A stretch of 64,000 nt of DNA from NCBI GenBank assembly GCA_022578605.1, contig MU394099.1, positions 391 to 64,390 of the forward strand, in the 5' to 3' direction. The translations under genes and the position numbers were made by a program. Source of the stretch: Camillea tinctor. Its lineage: Eukaryota; Ascomycota; Sordariomycetes; Xylariales; Xylariaceae. Positions 34,107 to 44,802 of the stretch are shown in pieces. The notes under the pieces are model-generated. The model was given only the letters and a program-made list of their open reading frames with translations. It did no database searches and had not been told where the DNA came from. Numbering within the stretch: position 1 is the first letter of the stretch; every line of letters starts with the position of its first letter.

Positions 34107-36841
34107 CTAACCTCGGACAGCGCCGCCCAGCACGCCTCCAGTAAACTGCGTGCCTCCGGCTTGTCTCTGACCCGTTCCGCCTGTCCGTGCTCCGCCCCGG
34201 CCAGCCTTCTGACCTCCTCCGCGGCCACCCCTCTGTCCCTGCCCGCTTCTCCGGTCGAAGGCATTAGCTGTGCCCTGGGTCCGCTGCTCGAGTGTCCGCT
34301 CGTTGGTCTCGATGAGAGCGGCCGCCTTGTCCGACAACGTAAGGGCCAGGCTCTGCAGACGCGAGAGCTCGACACCTTTCCGGAAGATGACGGTGGAAGT
34401 AACCTGGTCAAGAGCAGCAGCCAGCTCCTCGTGGCTGATCATCTTGCTGACGATAGCCGCAACCTTGCGGTCCTCTAGCTCGAACATAGAGGCGAGAGTA
34501 GAGATGGCTAGCGTATCATAGAACGGGGCGTAGGTGAAAAGGTATGTCCGCAGACCCTCTTCTTGGATCTGCTTGGACAGCATAGTCTTAATCTCGTCCG
34601 TGTTCGGCATCAGATCCCAGATCTTAATGCTGTGAACAAAGTTGATGGCCTTCTTCCACTCGCCAGCAGCTAGGGCACGCGAGGCTTGCATGACGTGGTC
34701 GCGTGTGTTCTCAGGAGGACCGGTGAAAATCTGTCGCTCGTGGTACTCGAGCATACGTCGGTAGGTCTTGCTGATGACTCGCTTCTTGATATCTGGGGAG
34801 GAACCAGTCTGTGCCAGCAGGGGGATCTCGAGGAGCATGCTGCAGGTGAGGTAGACACATTCCAGGAGCTCGAGGTTGATGTGCATGTGGAATGGCAACT
34901 GTCTCTGCTTCTCTAATCTCTCCTGCTCCGGTGAAACTTGAGCAAAGCGCTGGATCATGACACCCTGAGCCAGCAGCTCCTTTTGCCGGCCACTACCGCA
35001 GATCTCCTGCAGGGTGTTCTGCGCCTCGTATACGAGGCCCTTTCGGAAAGCGCAAAGACCGACCTGGACAAGCGTCCGGTTGTAGAGAATCTGCGTCTGC
35101 ACGTCAAAGCTGCCAATGGTTTCCTGCAAATGGGACATGAGCATCATATCACGAGCCTTGTAGTACTCATCGTGGAGGGCAAGGAAGTAAATCTGGCAAA
35201 GCATAGCGCGGGCGCGAATAATACCCTCGCTGTTGGTGAATAGGTAGTTGCACAGGACATTAAGGAGATTGGTGGCGTCCGCGATGCTACCTCTGGGAGT
35301 AATGATCGAGTCGACCTCGGCAGGCACCGGCTTCCATGCGTTCTCCTCGAGGATCTTGACAACCTGCGCCGGCTTGAAGTAGACGTGCTCGAGTCTGCGC
35401 ATGACGATACGGTTGAGGCTGTCCTGAGGGATCTCCAGAGACGAGTCCTTGCCGAGAGTCTCGTAGTAGAGCAGGCCGCGGAAGATGACATTGTACAGAG
35501 AGCCCTCGTCGGTTAGCCGCTCAATATACTCCGAGGTGTGGGGGTCGATGCTCTGGAGTGACCGGGTTAGCTCATCGTCGAGACGCTCGACATACGACAC
35601 GATGCTTCCGGCGATCTTGATGTACTTCTGGCCCTCCTGTAGCGTGGGTGGCTTGTCATCGTCGTCCCACTCCTCGGCGTGCTCAATGACAATGTATTCA
35701 CGGTTCGCCTCGAGAACCTCGAACAAAGTGGAAAGCTCCTTCTCGGCAGCCTTCCAGTGTTCAAGGGGCAAGGCAGATGAACTCCCAGTTCCCAAGTCGA
35801 AACGAGCCGAGATGATAGTCAAGAGAACCCGGATCTTCTGGTAGGGGGTGGCGGCGACTTCGTGCAGCTTCTCCATGATCTTGATCTGCTCGACACGATC
35901 CGTGTTCTTCTTACCACGAGACTCCAGGATCCCGCGCAGGTGCTTGAAGATACTCTCGGGGGTGAATTGAAGGGCACGGCCGCCCTTGCCAACGGTGGCA
36001 AAGCCTTCGTCATCCTGCTCGACCTGCTCGGTGTAGAGCTCAGCCTTGGACTTCTTGGCCTTAGGGGGTGGTGCTTCGTCCTCCTCGTCCTCGGAAGCCA
36101 GGAAATCCAGAGGGTCCTCGCGGTATTTGTCGACTTGGGCTTGGTGGTCTTGCTTGAGCTTCTTGATCTTCTGCTTGACGGCGTTGAGACCGCGGGCGCT
36201 GGTAGCGTTCATCTTCTTGGGGGTGACCTTCTGCTTGTTGATGGCTTCGTTCATCGAGTCTTCAATTTCGACGAGGGCCTTGATGTAGAGCTTGGGTGTT
36301 TGGCCGCGCTCTGTGATCTTGGCAGCATGTCTGTTGAGCTTATCGAATTCTATAGTGAAAGAAACGTCAGTCCAATCCAATCCATTCCAGTCCAGAGCCT
36401 CGTTTTTTTTCTTCTGTCTCTTTCTCTCTTCACAATTGTTCATCTTTTGTATTTATTATTTTATTTTTTTCTTTAGTACGTACCGTTTGAAACCGCTCCC
36501 CAGTCATTAATCTTCTGCTTCTTCTCGATAGTGTCGATTATGGCCTCAAGCTCGGCAAACTGCTTGTCCTTGGCGCTCTTGAGGGTCTTGGGGGCATCAT
36601 CGTCGCTTTCCTCGCTCTCGGATGACTCGCCACGCAAGAAACGAGCAGCACCTGATTTCTTACCCCCTTCCTCATCGCTGCTGGATTCTTCGTCGGATTC
36701 GTCCTCGTCTTCTTCTTCAGATTCTTCCTCTTCGGATTCTTCCTGCTCTTCTCCTTCCTCCTCCTCCTCCGAGTAGAGCTCCTCCTCTTCGGAGCTGCTC
36801 TCGCTGGAGCTGTCGTCGCCGCTGCGGAAGAATCGAGACAT
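34107..36841 (-). CDS. nip1: Translation initiation factor eIF3 subunit c
   Basis: A core subunit of eIF3, which binds the 40S ribosome, recruits eIF5/eIF1 and promotes scanning in the cytoplasm. Two exons (36841-36484, 36349-34107; donor GTACGT, acceptor CTATAG) give 866 residues, the usual length. The N-terminus [20 protein letters not shown] with long Ser/Glu/Asp runs is characteristic. The conserved middle begins after the intron ([20 protein letters not shown]), and a PCI domain lies near 650-790 ([20 protein letters not shown] and on). The tail is RGG-rich ([20 protein letters not shown]), typical of RNA-binding extensions. This is a housekeeping gene and a good anchor for placing the region by synteny. 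Confidence 0.96.
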
Positions 36842-38339
36842 AGTTGTTTTTTTTTTCTTTCTTTTTTTTTTCCCTTGACTCTCTTTCTCCTTTTGACTTA
36901 AACTATCGAAATAAGTAGGAGTGGATTACACAGGGATAAAAAAAAAACCTCGCGACCTGTGTGGGTGGTGGAAATTGATGGTTGAATGGATTGAGGGGCA
37001 AATCTTCAATCGATAAATGAGAGTTTTCGAAATTTCACCACGAATTTTTAGTCTTAGTTGTGGTGGTGCTTTGTGCTACACTCACTAAAATGTGGGGTCC
37101 ATTCTGTCTTGTCACTTCCTACTGTCACTTCCTGTTGTACCTCGCAGCTGGCAGGCAAAGTGAGTCACAAGCCAGCCATAAAGCTTAGCGAGGTCTGTGC
37201 GCCTATCATGAAATCTGTTTGTCTTATCCTATCTTATCTTATCTTATCGATATAACTTATGTATTTCACAATCCAGCTGTCTCGCAGGTGCCAATGCAGT
37301 TCACCTGGCAGTATAGGTAATTCCCATTAGAAGGATATAATTATACCAGTCACATCCGACTAACAGCCAGATTAGCTAGAGACAACAACTCTTACTTCAA
37401 AGCCTATTTAATACCACATAAATTTTATCAACATGAAGAGCATATTTCAATACATTTATAATTTCTGATCAACATTCTGTAATTTACTCCATTGAGGTCT
37501 CAGGCACTCTACATAATATCCCAAATTGTCCTAAGCGAGTGTGTCAGGGGTTGTTAGGTTGGAACTTGGAACGAAGAAAGCATTCCATGTATTTTTACAA
37601 CGGTGACATATATAAGAAGCTGTAGTTCTAGATTCCTCACACAATAACATATTGCTTCCCTAAGAACTTTTCGGACCCTAGGTGGTGACAGAGTGTAAGT
37701 GTAGGTTTAAAGCCATAAGAATGGGACGGAAATCACTTACACCCAAGATCTGCAGTAGCTCCTAAGCCATATTCATCATCATATTACCCTAAATACAGAA
37801 TGCTAGTAGTGCCCCCTGGTTCAATATTTTCATGTATGTAGTGCCATGTCGTATTCACTTGGGAAATTTGGTTACCAAAAGATGAGACGAATCTAAGTTG
37901 ATATTAATAGATGTTCATCAATATAAACCTACTAAAACTGCAGTGTGGACTTTTTCAGCGAGCCTAGCGAATCTGGGTAGTTTGCAACTGATAACATTAC
38001 CTAGTCGTCTCACAGAGTCTGATGGTTTTATGTTCTCCTAGCCATGACATGTCCCTTTACAATGGTCCATCTCTCTAGCTTCATATATTTCATTAGAATG
38101 GCAGATTGAGTCAAGCTTACGTAGAGCCATAGAATTGTCTTCCCTTCGCGGCTCGGGTATTTCTCATCCCTGCATACATGTGTGTGTGACATACGTGTAC
38201 TAACAAAGGCTGTTCTCGAGGTACATTTGAGCCTCTTCCCGAACGGCCCCTTCCTCGTGATTCCTAGCTCGTATAATCAAGGGCAAATTGTATGTTTGCG
38301 TCGCTTTGTCTATGGCAAACAGTAGCCTTGCATAGGATA
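36842..38339. other. Intergenic, no gene seen
   Basis: It starts with the T-rich promoter or leader of the eIF3c gene (36843-36880) and continues as A/T-rich non-coding DNA. TCTTA repeats (TATCTTATCTTATCTTATCG) are at about 37229-37250. Confidence 0.5.
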
Positions 38340-38664
38340 TTACGTAAGACACCTTGTTAAACCAGTATATTTTATTCTTAGAAACTTTGACAGCAGACCT
38401 CTCAGCCAACGGTAGGCGTTACTTTGTCTTCTAGGCCTTCCCCGTGCTGTTTTTTTTATATCTTTGAAACAAATTAATATATCGTTCAAGCCAGGGGATG
38501 ATGCTTTCTCCGTTGAAAATCCCGTTGGTAGGATACACAGCATTTGAGGTCTGACTCCGGTTGAAAACCCCTTTATGCTTGTTTCCATACATCTTAAGTG
38601 TTATGTTCACACTCCTACTATCGGCATTTGCCATTATAGAAGAAATGTGTCGGTATGATGTCAC
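38340..38664 (-). pseudogene. Possible retrotransposon gag-like remnant
   Basis: The minus frame ending at 38431 contains NGIFNGESIIPWLERYINLF, which resembles the start of the gag domain of fungal LTR retroelements (pattern FxGxxxxxWLxRYxxxF). Translation breaks off at 38431 and overlaps a second open frame (38340-38588) without an obvious splice. No protease, reverse transcriptase or LTR is visible nearby. I read it as a short decayed fragment, but it could also be a small unknown gene. Confidence 0.3.
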
Positions 38665-38976
38665 TTAGTTTGCTAATATGCCGACCTGAAATTGTTCCCA
38701 CCCGTATCAAATATAACAAGCTTTTGATCAGTTGGGTACTTTCAGCCTCAATTTCTGCCTGTGTTGTTAGTCGAAATAATCCTGCCTACAACCACTACCA
38801 CACCCCTTCCGGCGATTTTGGAAGCAATCCTAGTTGAGTGAGATATTATATTATGTGGTAGGCACTATACATTTATATGTCCTAAGGTTATGAATAATAA
38901 ACCACCTCCCAGATTTTTGTAGGGCTTTACCTCTTGCCCATAGCATATCTCGACTCTATTGCATCTAATTTCTTTC

Positions 38977-38985
38977 TATAAAAAG
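38977..38985 (+). promoter_or_regulatory. TATA box of first tandem small gene
   Basis: TATAAAAAG lies 51 bp before the ATG at 39036, followed by a pyrimidine/CA-rich leader. It supports transcription of the small two-exon gene. Confidence 0.45.
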
Positions 38986-39035
38986 TACTTTCAGTCTTCT
39001 CACTACCACAAATAACACAATACCTTCGACCAAAA

Positions 39036-39384
39036 ATGTATAAACTTAGCCAAGTGGAATTGTCTGCTTCCAACAAGGTTGAGAGCAAAATAAAGCTCAG
39101 CAGGAAAATCGACGAAGCTACAATGAATATCCTCGAGGCTGAATTGAGAGAAATGTTGAAGCCTGGCTATAGCTTACAGGTCGTAAGTTATTCGATACCT
39201 TTCAGTGTTTCTTTGTACTAAGGATATAAAGATGGGTTATAACTCAAATAAGTGCACAATCTTGGGGTCCAAGAGACTATCGTCAGATGATGTCAAAAAA
39301 CTGAGAGAAGCTTGTGAAAAAAAAAGAGGAGGATGCATCTCAACTACCACAACCTCAGGAACCGGGCAAGGGCTCAGGTCGTAA
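39036..39384 (+). CDS. Small unknown protein, tandem family member A
   Basis: Two exons, 39036-39182 and 39232-39384, around a 49-bp phase-0 intron (donor GTAAGT, branch GTACTAAG, acceptor AAAG) give 99 residues. The protein is basic and charged, without signal peptide or membrane helix. It is related to the gene at 40122: both have an N-terminal part ending in a helix and GY motif (LKPGYSLQV), an intron at the same place, then NxCxI, a D-V-K-x-x-R-x-x-C helix (SSDDVKKLREACEKK) and a polar tail. The tail here is longer and Thr/Gly-rich. I recognise no family and do not assign a function. Confidence 0.6.
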
Positions 39385-40121
39385 AGACTACAAGGTCGAT
39401 ATCCGGAGGTACTAGACCACCCGTGAGGCGGTGATCTATATACAGGAATACCCTCGTTGTTTCTCCTTAGCCCTGACGGTTCTAATGGAGTGTCATACGT
39501 GGACACTACCAAGACATGTTGGATGTAATGGGATCATGTTCCGTATTACCTGTATTGGTCATGCTTATGAATGGATAAACCAACCTAAAAAGATGCCTCA
39601 GGCCAGAATGTATGTGTATAAATAGGAGCATTATTCTCGACATGGGATCCAGGAGAACTTAGAACCTTAAGACTCCTTGAGACCATAAGAGAATTATTAG
39701 TTGAATATGACTTTTTTGTTCCAAGCTATTACCCCTTGTCACAGGGAGAGACGAGTGATATAACATAAGATTACATATTGTTGTGTGCTCGGGTCATGAA
39801 TGGTGGGTTCTCTTTTATAGATTTGTTTAGACAATTCTCTTATTAAGATCATGTTAGAAAACCGTACTACATTTGTTCGTTTTCGCTGAAATAGGTGATA
39901 AAAGGTATCTGTCAAGGTACAGCCTGTGTACAAGGTGTATCCGCAGCTACATGTAAATAAGGGACAGGTCCTCCCATCATCCGGAGATAGATATTCACCT
40001 AACCAAGCAACCTCATAACCTCAATTCAACAATTTTCTTATATTAAGTGCCCGTAACCCCGTCACTGCTACTACAAAAAAACTACCTAGTTCTTTAGGTC
40101 AACAAAGTATCTATATTCAGA

Positions 40122-40446
40122 ATGTCTTACAGTTGCAGGCATCTGAACACCGGAAGGTGGGAGACCCTTTTTACTTTCGAGAAGAAGCTTGACAAGGAAA
40201 AGATAGAGGGCGTACTGAAGGAGACAGGTTATATTACCGGGTGCGAAGTAATTGTAAGTTCTTTGATGTATCCTAATATTTCGTTGTACTAAGAACCGTC
40301 AGTTCGTGGGAAACGAGTGCCAAATCTTTGCCTCAACGGTAGTACCCAAAGACATAGTCAAGCGTATCAGGTCGGAATGCAGGAGCGATGGGACGCGCCC
40401 ACTGGAAATAGGTATGAGGATGGTTCGGCACAAAGACCCTAGCTAA
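40122..40446 (+). CDS. Small unknown protein, tandem family member B
   Basis: Two exons, 40122-40253 and 40303-40446, around a 49-bp phase-0 intron (GTAAGT, branch GTACTAAG, acceptor GTCAG) give 91 residues. The intron is identical in length and position to that of the neighbour 740 bp upstream. Matching elements are GYITGCEVI before the intron, then FVGNECQIFAS and VPKDIVKRIRSECRSDG after it. Four Cys are present (residues 5, 41, 50 and 71), so a disulfide or metal site is conceivable, but there is no signal peptide. An origin by tandem duplication is likely, with considerable divergence since. Function unknown. Confidence 0.6.
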
Positions 40447-41536
40447 AGCTGAGTGATCACGGTGCTATGGGGGATGCCCGAACTACCACTACCTTCGACA
40501 CCGCCGCGTACACACTGAATACTCTACTGGTTGGGTTTAGGGGGTAGGAACTGCTATGTGCTTTATGATCTAGCACACTAGTCTTAAAATGCTGTGCTAG
40601 CTTCTGCATTTTGGGGGGGGGAAGGCATAGGAAGCTAGGGGTCAGGCCAAGCATACGATGGCCACGATATACGGTTGTTATCTCTGATGAACAGAGAACT
40701 TCGAGGTTTAGTCTGACGACTGCAGACTCCACGTTTTGATTTGGTGGAGAGGAATATGCACAACACCACTACATGTACTCATAATATAATATATATTGTG
40801 ATAAAAAATCAAACACCACGTTTTGCAATATAATACAGTGTATAGTATAAAAGAGTTCGAGATAATTCTAGGTCAGGGTTAAGGCTATGGCAAATCCTTT
40901 CTTTGCAATAATTCAATGTATGGTTGGTATTGGCCTATCACATCAAGGTCCATGTGGTGTTGCAGGAGACTAAAAGTAGCACAACTTCCTAGGCACTGAT
41001 GATACTGTTCTTTATACTAGAAATCAGTTCCTTCGATTCTTTACTAGGTTCGCACTTAGGTTGGCATGTATTATCAAGTTAACTTATTCGATCATATTTT
41101 CTCATATTTGCTCATATGTGCATCAAAAATACATGCTCATTTCGAAAAATAAAGCGAGCTAGAAACCTTGAGAGAATCTTGAAAAATATGGATATAGAAT
41201 AGGCTAATAACGCTTCATCATTATGGTATAACAGAATCCTGATGTCTTGTAGCTTCGTCTCGCCGTCCTTGTGAATGTGCCGAAGAAGAAAAAAAGGGAT
41301 GCCATCGTAGATGTGTAGTATCTGCCGCCTGACCTTTGCCCTGGCCTATAACGCCGTGCCATAAGTTGTCCTGTATCTGGACTGGAATAATATATAAAAA
41401 AGAAGTAATGATATGTTTTTCCAAGACCGCTAAATTCATCAAGTAATGCTGGTCTCTGATTGACTGCCAGCCCCTTACCCAACGCCTAACCCCAAAATAA
41501 TGTACCCGTTATGTCAGATCTTGTAGCCTATGTATG
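40447..41536. other. Intergenic, no gene seen
   Basis: A/T-rich, with short unconvincing frames on the minus strand (40457-40732, 41204-41482). This is the 3' side of both flanking genes. Confidence 0.5.
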
Positions 41537-42119
41537 TCAAGGCTTCTTGTTGTTCCACAGCCAATCGGCACCATCCAACCAGTCGGGGTGGTCTGAGTAT
41601 CTCCAAGGCTTGATGCCTTTGGGGTTCGCCTCGCGGCTCTTCTTAGCTTGTTCGAGAACTTTCCTGCTTTCCTCGCCTCGGTATAGGGTAGTGAAGTCCT
41701 TTAGCTCTGCTTGCGTGGTCTGTATCGACGAGGTTACGGTTTTAAAGACGACATCGCCTAGTACAGCATTAGCAATCGTGTTGTTAGCTCCGACAGGGGA
41801 CACGGGCATAGGGGCAATAGCGTACGTGGTAGGCCGTTTTTAACCCCCTCCATTAAACGTGGGATGGTTGTTCGTAACCGTCGGGACTGGGCACCGAGCT
41901 TTGGTTAATAAAATGCGGCGTGGGCAGAGATAGGCTGTGTGGATATAATACCTCGACGTGTAATAGATCAAGATGTTTGAGGGCTTTCTCGAGTTCTTCC
42001 TCCTTCGCGATATCGTCTTTCGCATTGGCAGCAGTGGGAATGTTGCCGTTGCTAGTCCCAACACCAACACCAGCGCCGACACCGGCCTTCTTCATCTGGG
42101 TTGGGTTGCTGGCCATCAT
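41537..42119 (-). CDS. Small conserved-looking protein, function unknown
   Basis: Best model: exons 42119-41879 and 41757-41537, joining PSPDG to DVVFKTVTSS (donor GTTACG, branch-like GCTAAT, acceptor ACTAG), giving 153 residues. The N-terminus is Gly/Val/Ala-rich. A helix EEELEKALKHLDLLHVE follows. The C-terminal part has a DFTTLYRGEESRKVLEQAKK helix and a Trp-rich end (IKPWRYSDHPDWLDGADWLW). This C-terminal pattern is the sort conserved in small uncharacterised Pezizomycotina proteins. An alternative donor directly after LLHVE (GTATTATATCC) exists but I found no in-frame acceptor for it. No signal peptide or TM. The promoter faces the MITE at 42323-42742. Confidence 0.6.
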
Positions 42120-42322
42120 GTCTGGTTATAGGATGGCCAGAAATTCCTTTGGTATATTCAGGTAGTATGAAAGACCAAGAATTGATTTCTTTGACTATGG
42201 TGACGAAGCTGGGATGAGGATGGGGATGAGGATGGAGATGAGGATGGGAATTGTGAAGAATGAATGGGGGAAATGTTGGATGGAGGAATGATGTAAAGGG
42301 TTAGATAGGAATTGGTACTTAA

Positions 42323-42742
42323 GTACGAAGATTGGGGCCAAAAGTCTGCACCCACTGCTACTTTAGCCACAGTGTGGAAAATTAAGCCACAACTACAGAG
42401 ATTTCTACTAGAAGTTTTTGCCAGCTAATAAGGATCTACTGCAGCTGTTTGCCAGCTGTATGTCAGCTGCTAAAAGTAGCCAAAATAAAGCCACTATAAA
42501 TAGTACTATAGTATTTATAATTATTTATTAAAAAGTCTTATTAATAGTGATTATTACTAACTATAAGCACTAAAATTTATAGTGAGCTGTAACTTGCAGC
42601 TAAATACAGCTGTAAAACAGCTGCAAGAAATCCTTGTTAGCTAGCAAAAACTTCTAATAAAAATCTCCGTAGTCGTGGCTTAATTTTCCACACTGTGGCT
42701 AAAGTAGCAGTGGGTGCAGACTTTTGGCCCCAATCTTCGTAC
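42323..42742. mobile_element. Foldback MITE with long terminal inverted repeats
   Basis: The outer 68 bp of each end (from GTACGAAGATTGGGGCCAAA to ATTAAGCCAC) are perfect inverted repeats, and the similarity continues to about 140 bp per arm. Beyond the perfect part most differences between the arms are C/T or G/A transitions. The ends carry TA (42324-42325, 42740-42741), consistent with a TA target duplication. The centre (about 42464-42601) is A/T-rich and non-coding. Several CAGCTG hexamers occur in both inner arms. It sits between the start of the minus-strand gene at 42119 and the plus-strand gene at 43249, so it lies in or near both promoters. Confidence 0.85.
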
Positions 42743-43248
42743 CTAGGTAGGTTTATGTATAAATGCGGCCAGGATTAAGGATTGAATAAGGTTCAGCTAG
42801 TGTTGCTGCTGATAACCTTGATATCATTGAACTTATACAGTGGACTTGTGGAAGTTACTGGTAGAAGTTACTACCTAGGTTAGGTACTTTGTACTTTTAC
42901 CTAGAGGTTAGTTCAAGTTCAGATTTCCCAGCTGAACAAACAGATGGTCCAAGCGTCGCTTACCTACACATACACAATACCTTACCAGCTGCCAGCCTAC
43001 TACATACTACTTTCCTACACTACGGAACACACACACACACACACACACACACCACACACCACACACACACCATTCCCGCTACACTACATCTAAATGTACA
43101 TACCACTAACTACTCCATCCATACTGTGTCAGCAAAACCCCACACCTAGTACATTGGAACTCCCTCCAGAGACACATCCATACTTACCACTAATAATCAC
43201 GGATTATATTATTTGCTTGGTTAGCGGGAGGATACATAAACACAGTGG
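42743..43248. other. Promoter and leader region of the FAR1-type gene
   Basis: It contains a (CA)n tract with CCACACC interruptions at about 43028-43071 and a CA-rich, ATG-poor leader. The short frame at 42889-43149 runs through this repeat and I do not consider it a gene. Confidence 0.5.
43028..43071 (+). repeat. (CA)n microsatellite
   Basis: About 14 uninterrupted CA units followed by two CACACC interruptions and further CA units, in the likely 5' leader of the FAR1-type gene. Confidence 0.8.
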
Positions 43249-44682
43249 ATGTATTCGGGTCATATGATGGATTCACACGGATTCCCTACATCCACTCACA
43301 CCATTGATGCTAGTCACGACCCCCACTTAGCGGAGGAGAGCAGAGGTAGAGGTACAAATACAGGTACGAGAGGACATGCAATTATTGGAGAAGAAGGAGG
43401 GGGAGAAGTGGGAGAGGTGGAAGGAGGCGGAGGTATAGTACATAGTAACCATGGAGGTTACAACTGGAGCCTAGACCCTGTGGACCCTGGGGGGATTCAA
43501 GAAATGGACCCATTTAATAACGGAAACCGAAACGGAATGGAAGAACAAGAAACCGAGGGAGATACCGAAGGAGACCACCGTGCGAGCAGGTTATCGCTCC
43601 CGCGACCGAGTTCTCCATTTCCACCACCACAACGTCTGAATAACGCGTTGACCACAGTGTTCGACAACGCAAGCCAGACCCAAGTCCAAGTGCAAGTCCA
43701 GGTCCCAGGGCAGCAGCAGTACGAAAGACAGCAGCATAATTACCAATATCTTCACCATAGTCTTAATCAGCATCCTCATCTTCACCATAACTTCCCAGAA
43801 CAACAACAACAACAACACCCCGACGATAATTCCTCCTCCTCTACCTCCTCCTCTTCCTCACCACCATCACCACCACCACCACCACTACCACCAACATACC
43901 AATCTCCCCCGCAACAACCCCCTACCACCGCCAAAATTTCGCTCCAGCAGAACCCCCACCACCCTGCCGTCGCCGCAGGCGTCGTCGTCACCAACGGCAA
44001 CTCGAGCGCCCTCAGCACCCCGCGCCAGCTCCAGACCACTGCCGCCACCACCCCCCTCACCCCCGTCGCCATGCCGCCCGGCGAGCCCGGTGCGCTAGCT
44101 CCTCCCCCCGAGGGCATCTACCGCAGCTTCGACGATCTGTTGACAGCCGTACAGCGCGTTGCCAAGGACCAGGGTTATGGTGTCGTCAAGCTGCGCGCCA
44201 GCAACTATCGCGACGGCAAGCCCACGCGCTACGACTTGGTCTGCGATCGCGGTGGTGTCAAGTACAACAGCACCGCCAAGAAGCGAAACCCCAGCACGCG
44301 CAAGGTCGATTGCCCCTGGCGCGCCAAGGCTGTCTGCGAGGTCCAGCTCGGCAACCAGTGGCGCTTCGCCGTCCAAGATGCCCGTCATAACCACGAGGCT
44401 CGTGTGCCTGCCGCCCCTCCCGGCCAGGAGAATACCCCTATAGCCCAGAGTATCCGCAGCTTGACCAACAAGCTCGACCGCATAGGCCACGACATGTCCC
44501 AGGGCTTCACCACTATCAATCAGCACCTCGAGAACATGGAGAAGCGACTCGAGGCCGTCGAGGCCCGTCTGAGCACCGTCGAGGCCCGCATGTCCGGCAT
44601 GGAGACGAGAGGCGCTGGTATGGAGGTTCCCATGGACAACATGGAAATGGAGGGGACCATGTTGGGTTCGGCCGTCATGTAG
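43249..44682 (+). CDS. FAR1-type DNA-binding domain protein
   Basis: A single exon of 477 residues. The N-terminal about 285 residues are low complexity: Gly/Glu-rich, then Gln-, His-, Ser- and Pro-rich (QVQVQVQV, QQQQQ, PPPPPLPP). A FAR1-type domain (WRKY/GCM1 zinc-finger fold, about 290-383) follows, with likely ligands C332 (LVCDRGG), C355 (VDCPWRAK), H380 and H382 (ARHNHEA). A coiled coil with repeated LEAVEARLSTVEARMSGMET (about 400-455) would mediate oligomerisation. The FAR1 domain is also the N-terminal domain of MULE transposases, but no transposase domain is present, so this looks like a domesticated or stand-alone nuclear regulator. The frame continues after the TAG at 44680 for 39 more coding-like codons (see findings). 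An alternative start is Met6/7. Confidence 0.8.
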   Translation: MYSGHMMDSHGFPTSTHTIDASHDPHLAEESRGRGTNTGTRGHAIIGEEGGGEVGEVEGGGGIVHSNHGGYNWSLDPVDPGGIQEMDPFNNGNRNGMEEQETEGDTEGDHRASRLSLPRPSSPFPPPQRLNNALTTVFDNASQTQVQVQVQVPGQQQYERQQHNYQYLHHSLNQHPHLHHNFPEQQQQQHPDDNSSSSTSSSSSPPSPPPPPLPPTYQSPPQQPPTTAKISLQQNPHHPAVAAGVVVTNGNSSALSTPRQLQTTAATTPLTPVAMPPGEPGALAPPPEGIYRSFDDLLTAVQRVAKDQGYGVVKLRASNYRDGKPTRYDLVCDRGGVKYNSTAKKRNPSTRKVDCPWRAKAVCEVQLGNQWRFAVQDARHNHEARVPAAPPGQENTPIAQSIRSLTNKLDRIGHDMSQGFTTINQHLENMEKRLEAVEARLSTVEARMSGMETRGAGMEVPMDNMEMEGTMLGSAVM

Positions 44683-44802
44683 GACACTGATAGCCTGCCC
44701 CAACAGCAACAGCAGGCTCAACCACCCTCTGCGGCAACTGGTGGAGGAGAGGATATCGTCGCGGGTCCCCAATCTATCATGTCCAATCATCCAACTTCAT
44801 GA
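44683..44802 (+). other. In-frame extension after the FAR1 gene stop codon
   Basis: Directly after TAG (44680-44682) the same frame stays open for 39 codons to TGA at 44800-44802, encoding DTDSLPQQQQQAQPPSAATG and then GGGEDIVAGPQ. The Gln/Pro/Gly bias matches the protein upstream. It could be read through, a former C-terminus lost by a nonsense change, or plain 3' UTR. I saw no intron of acceptable length that removes the stop in frame. Confidence 0.4.

Noticed and set aside
44095..44790. 231-codon minus-strand frame over the FAR1-type gene
   Set aside because: It is the G/C-driven shadow of the coiled-coil and FAR1 region; the plus frame has clear domain motifs.
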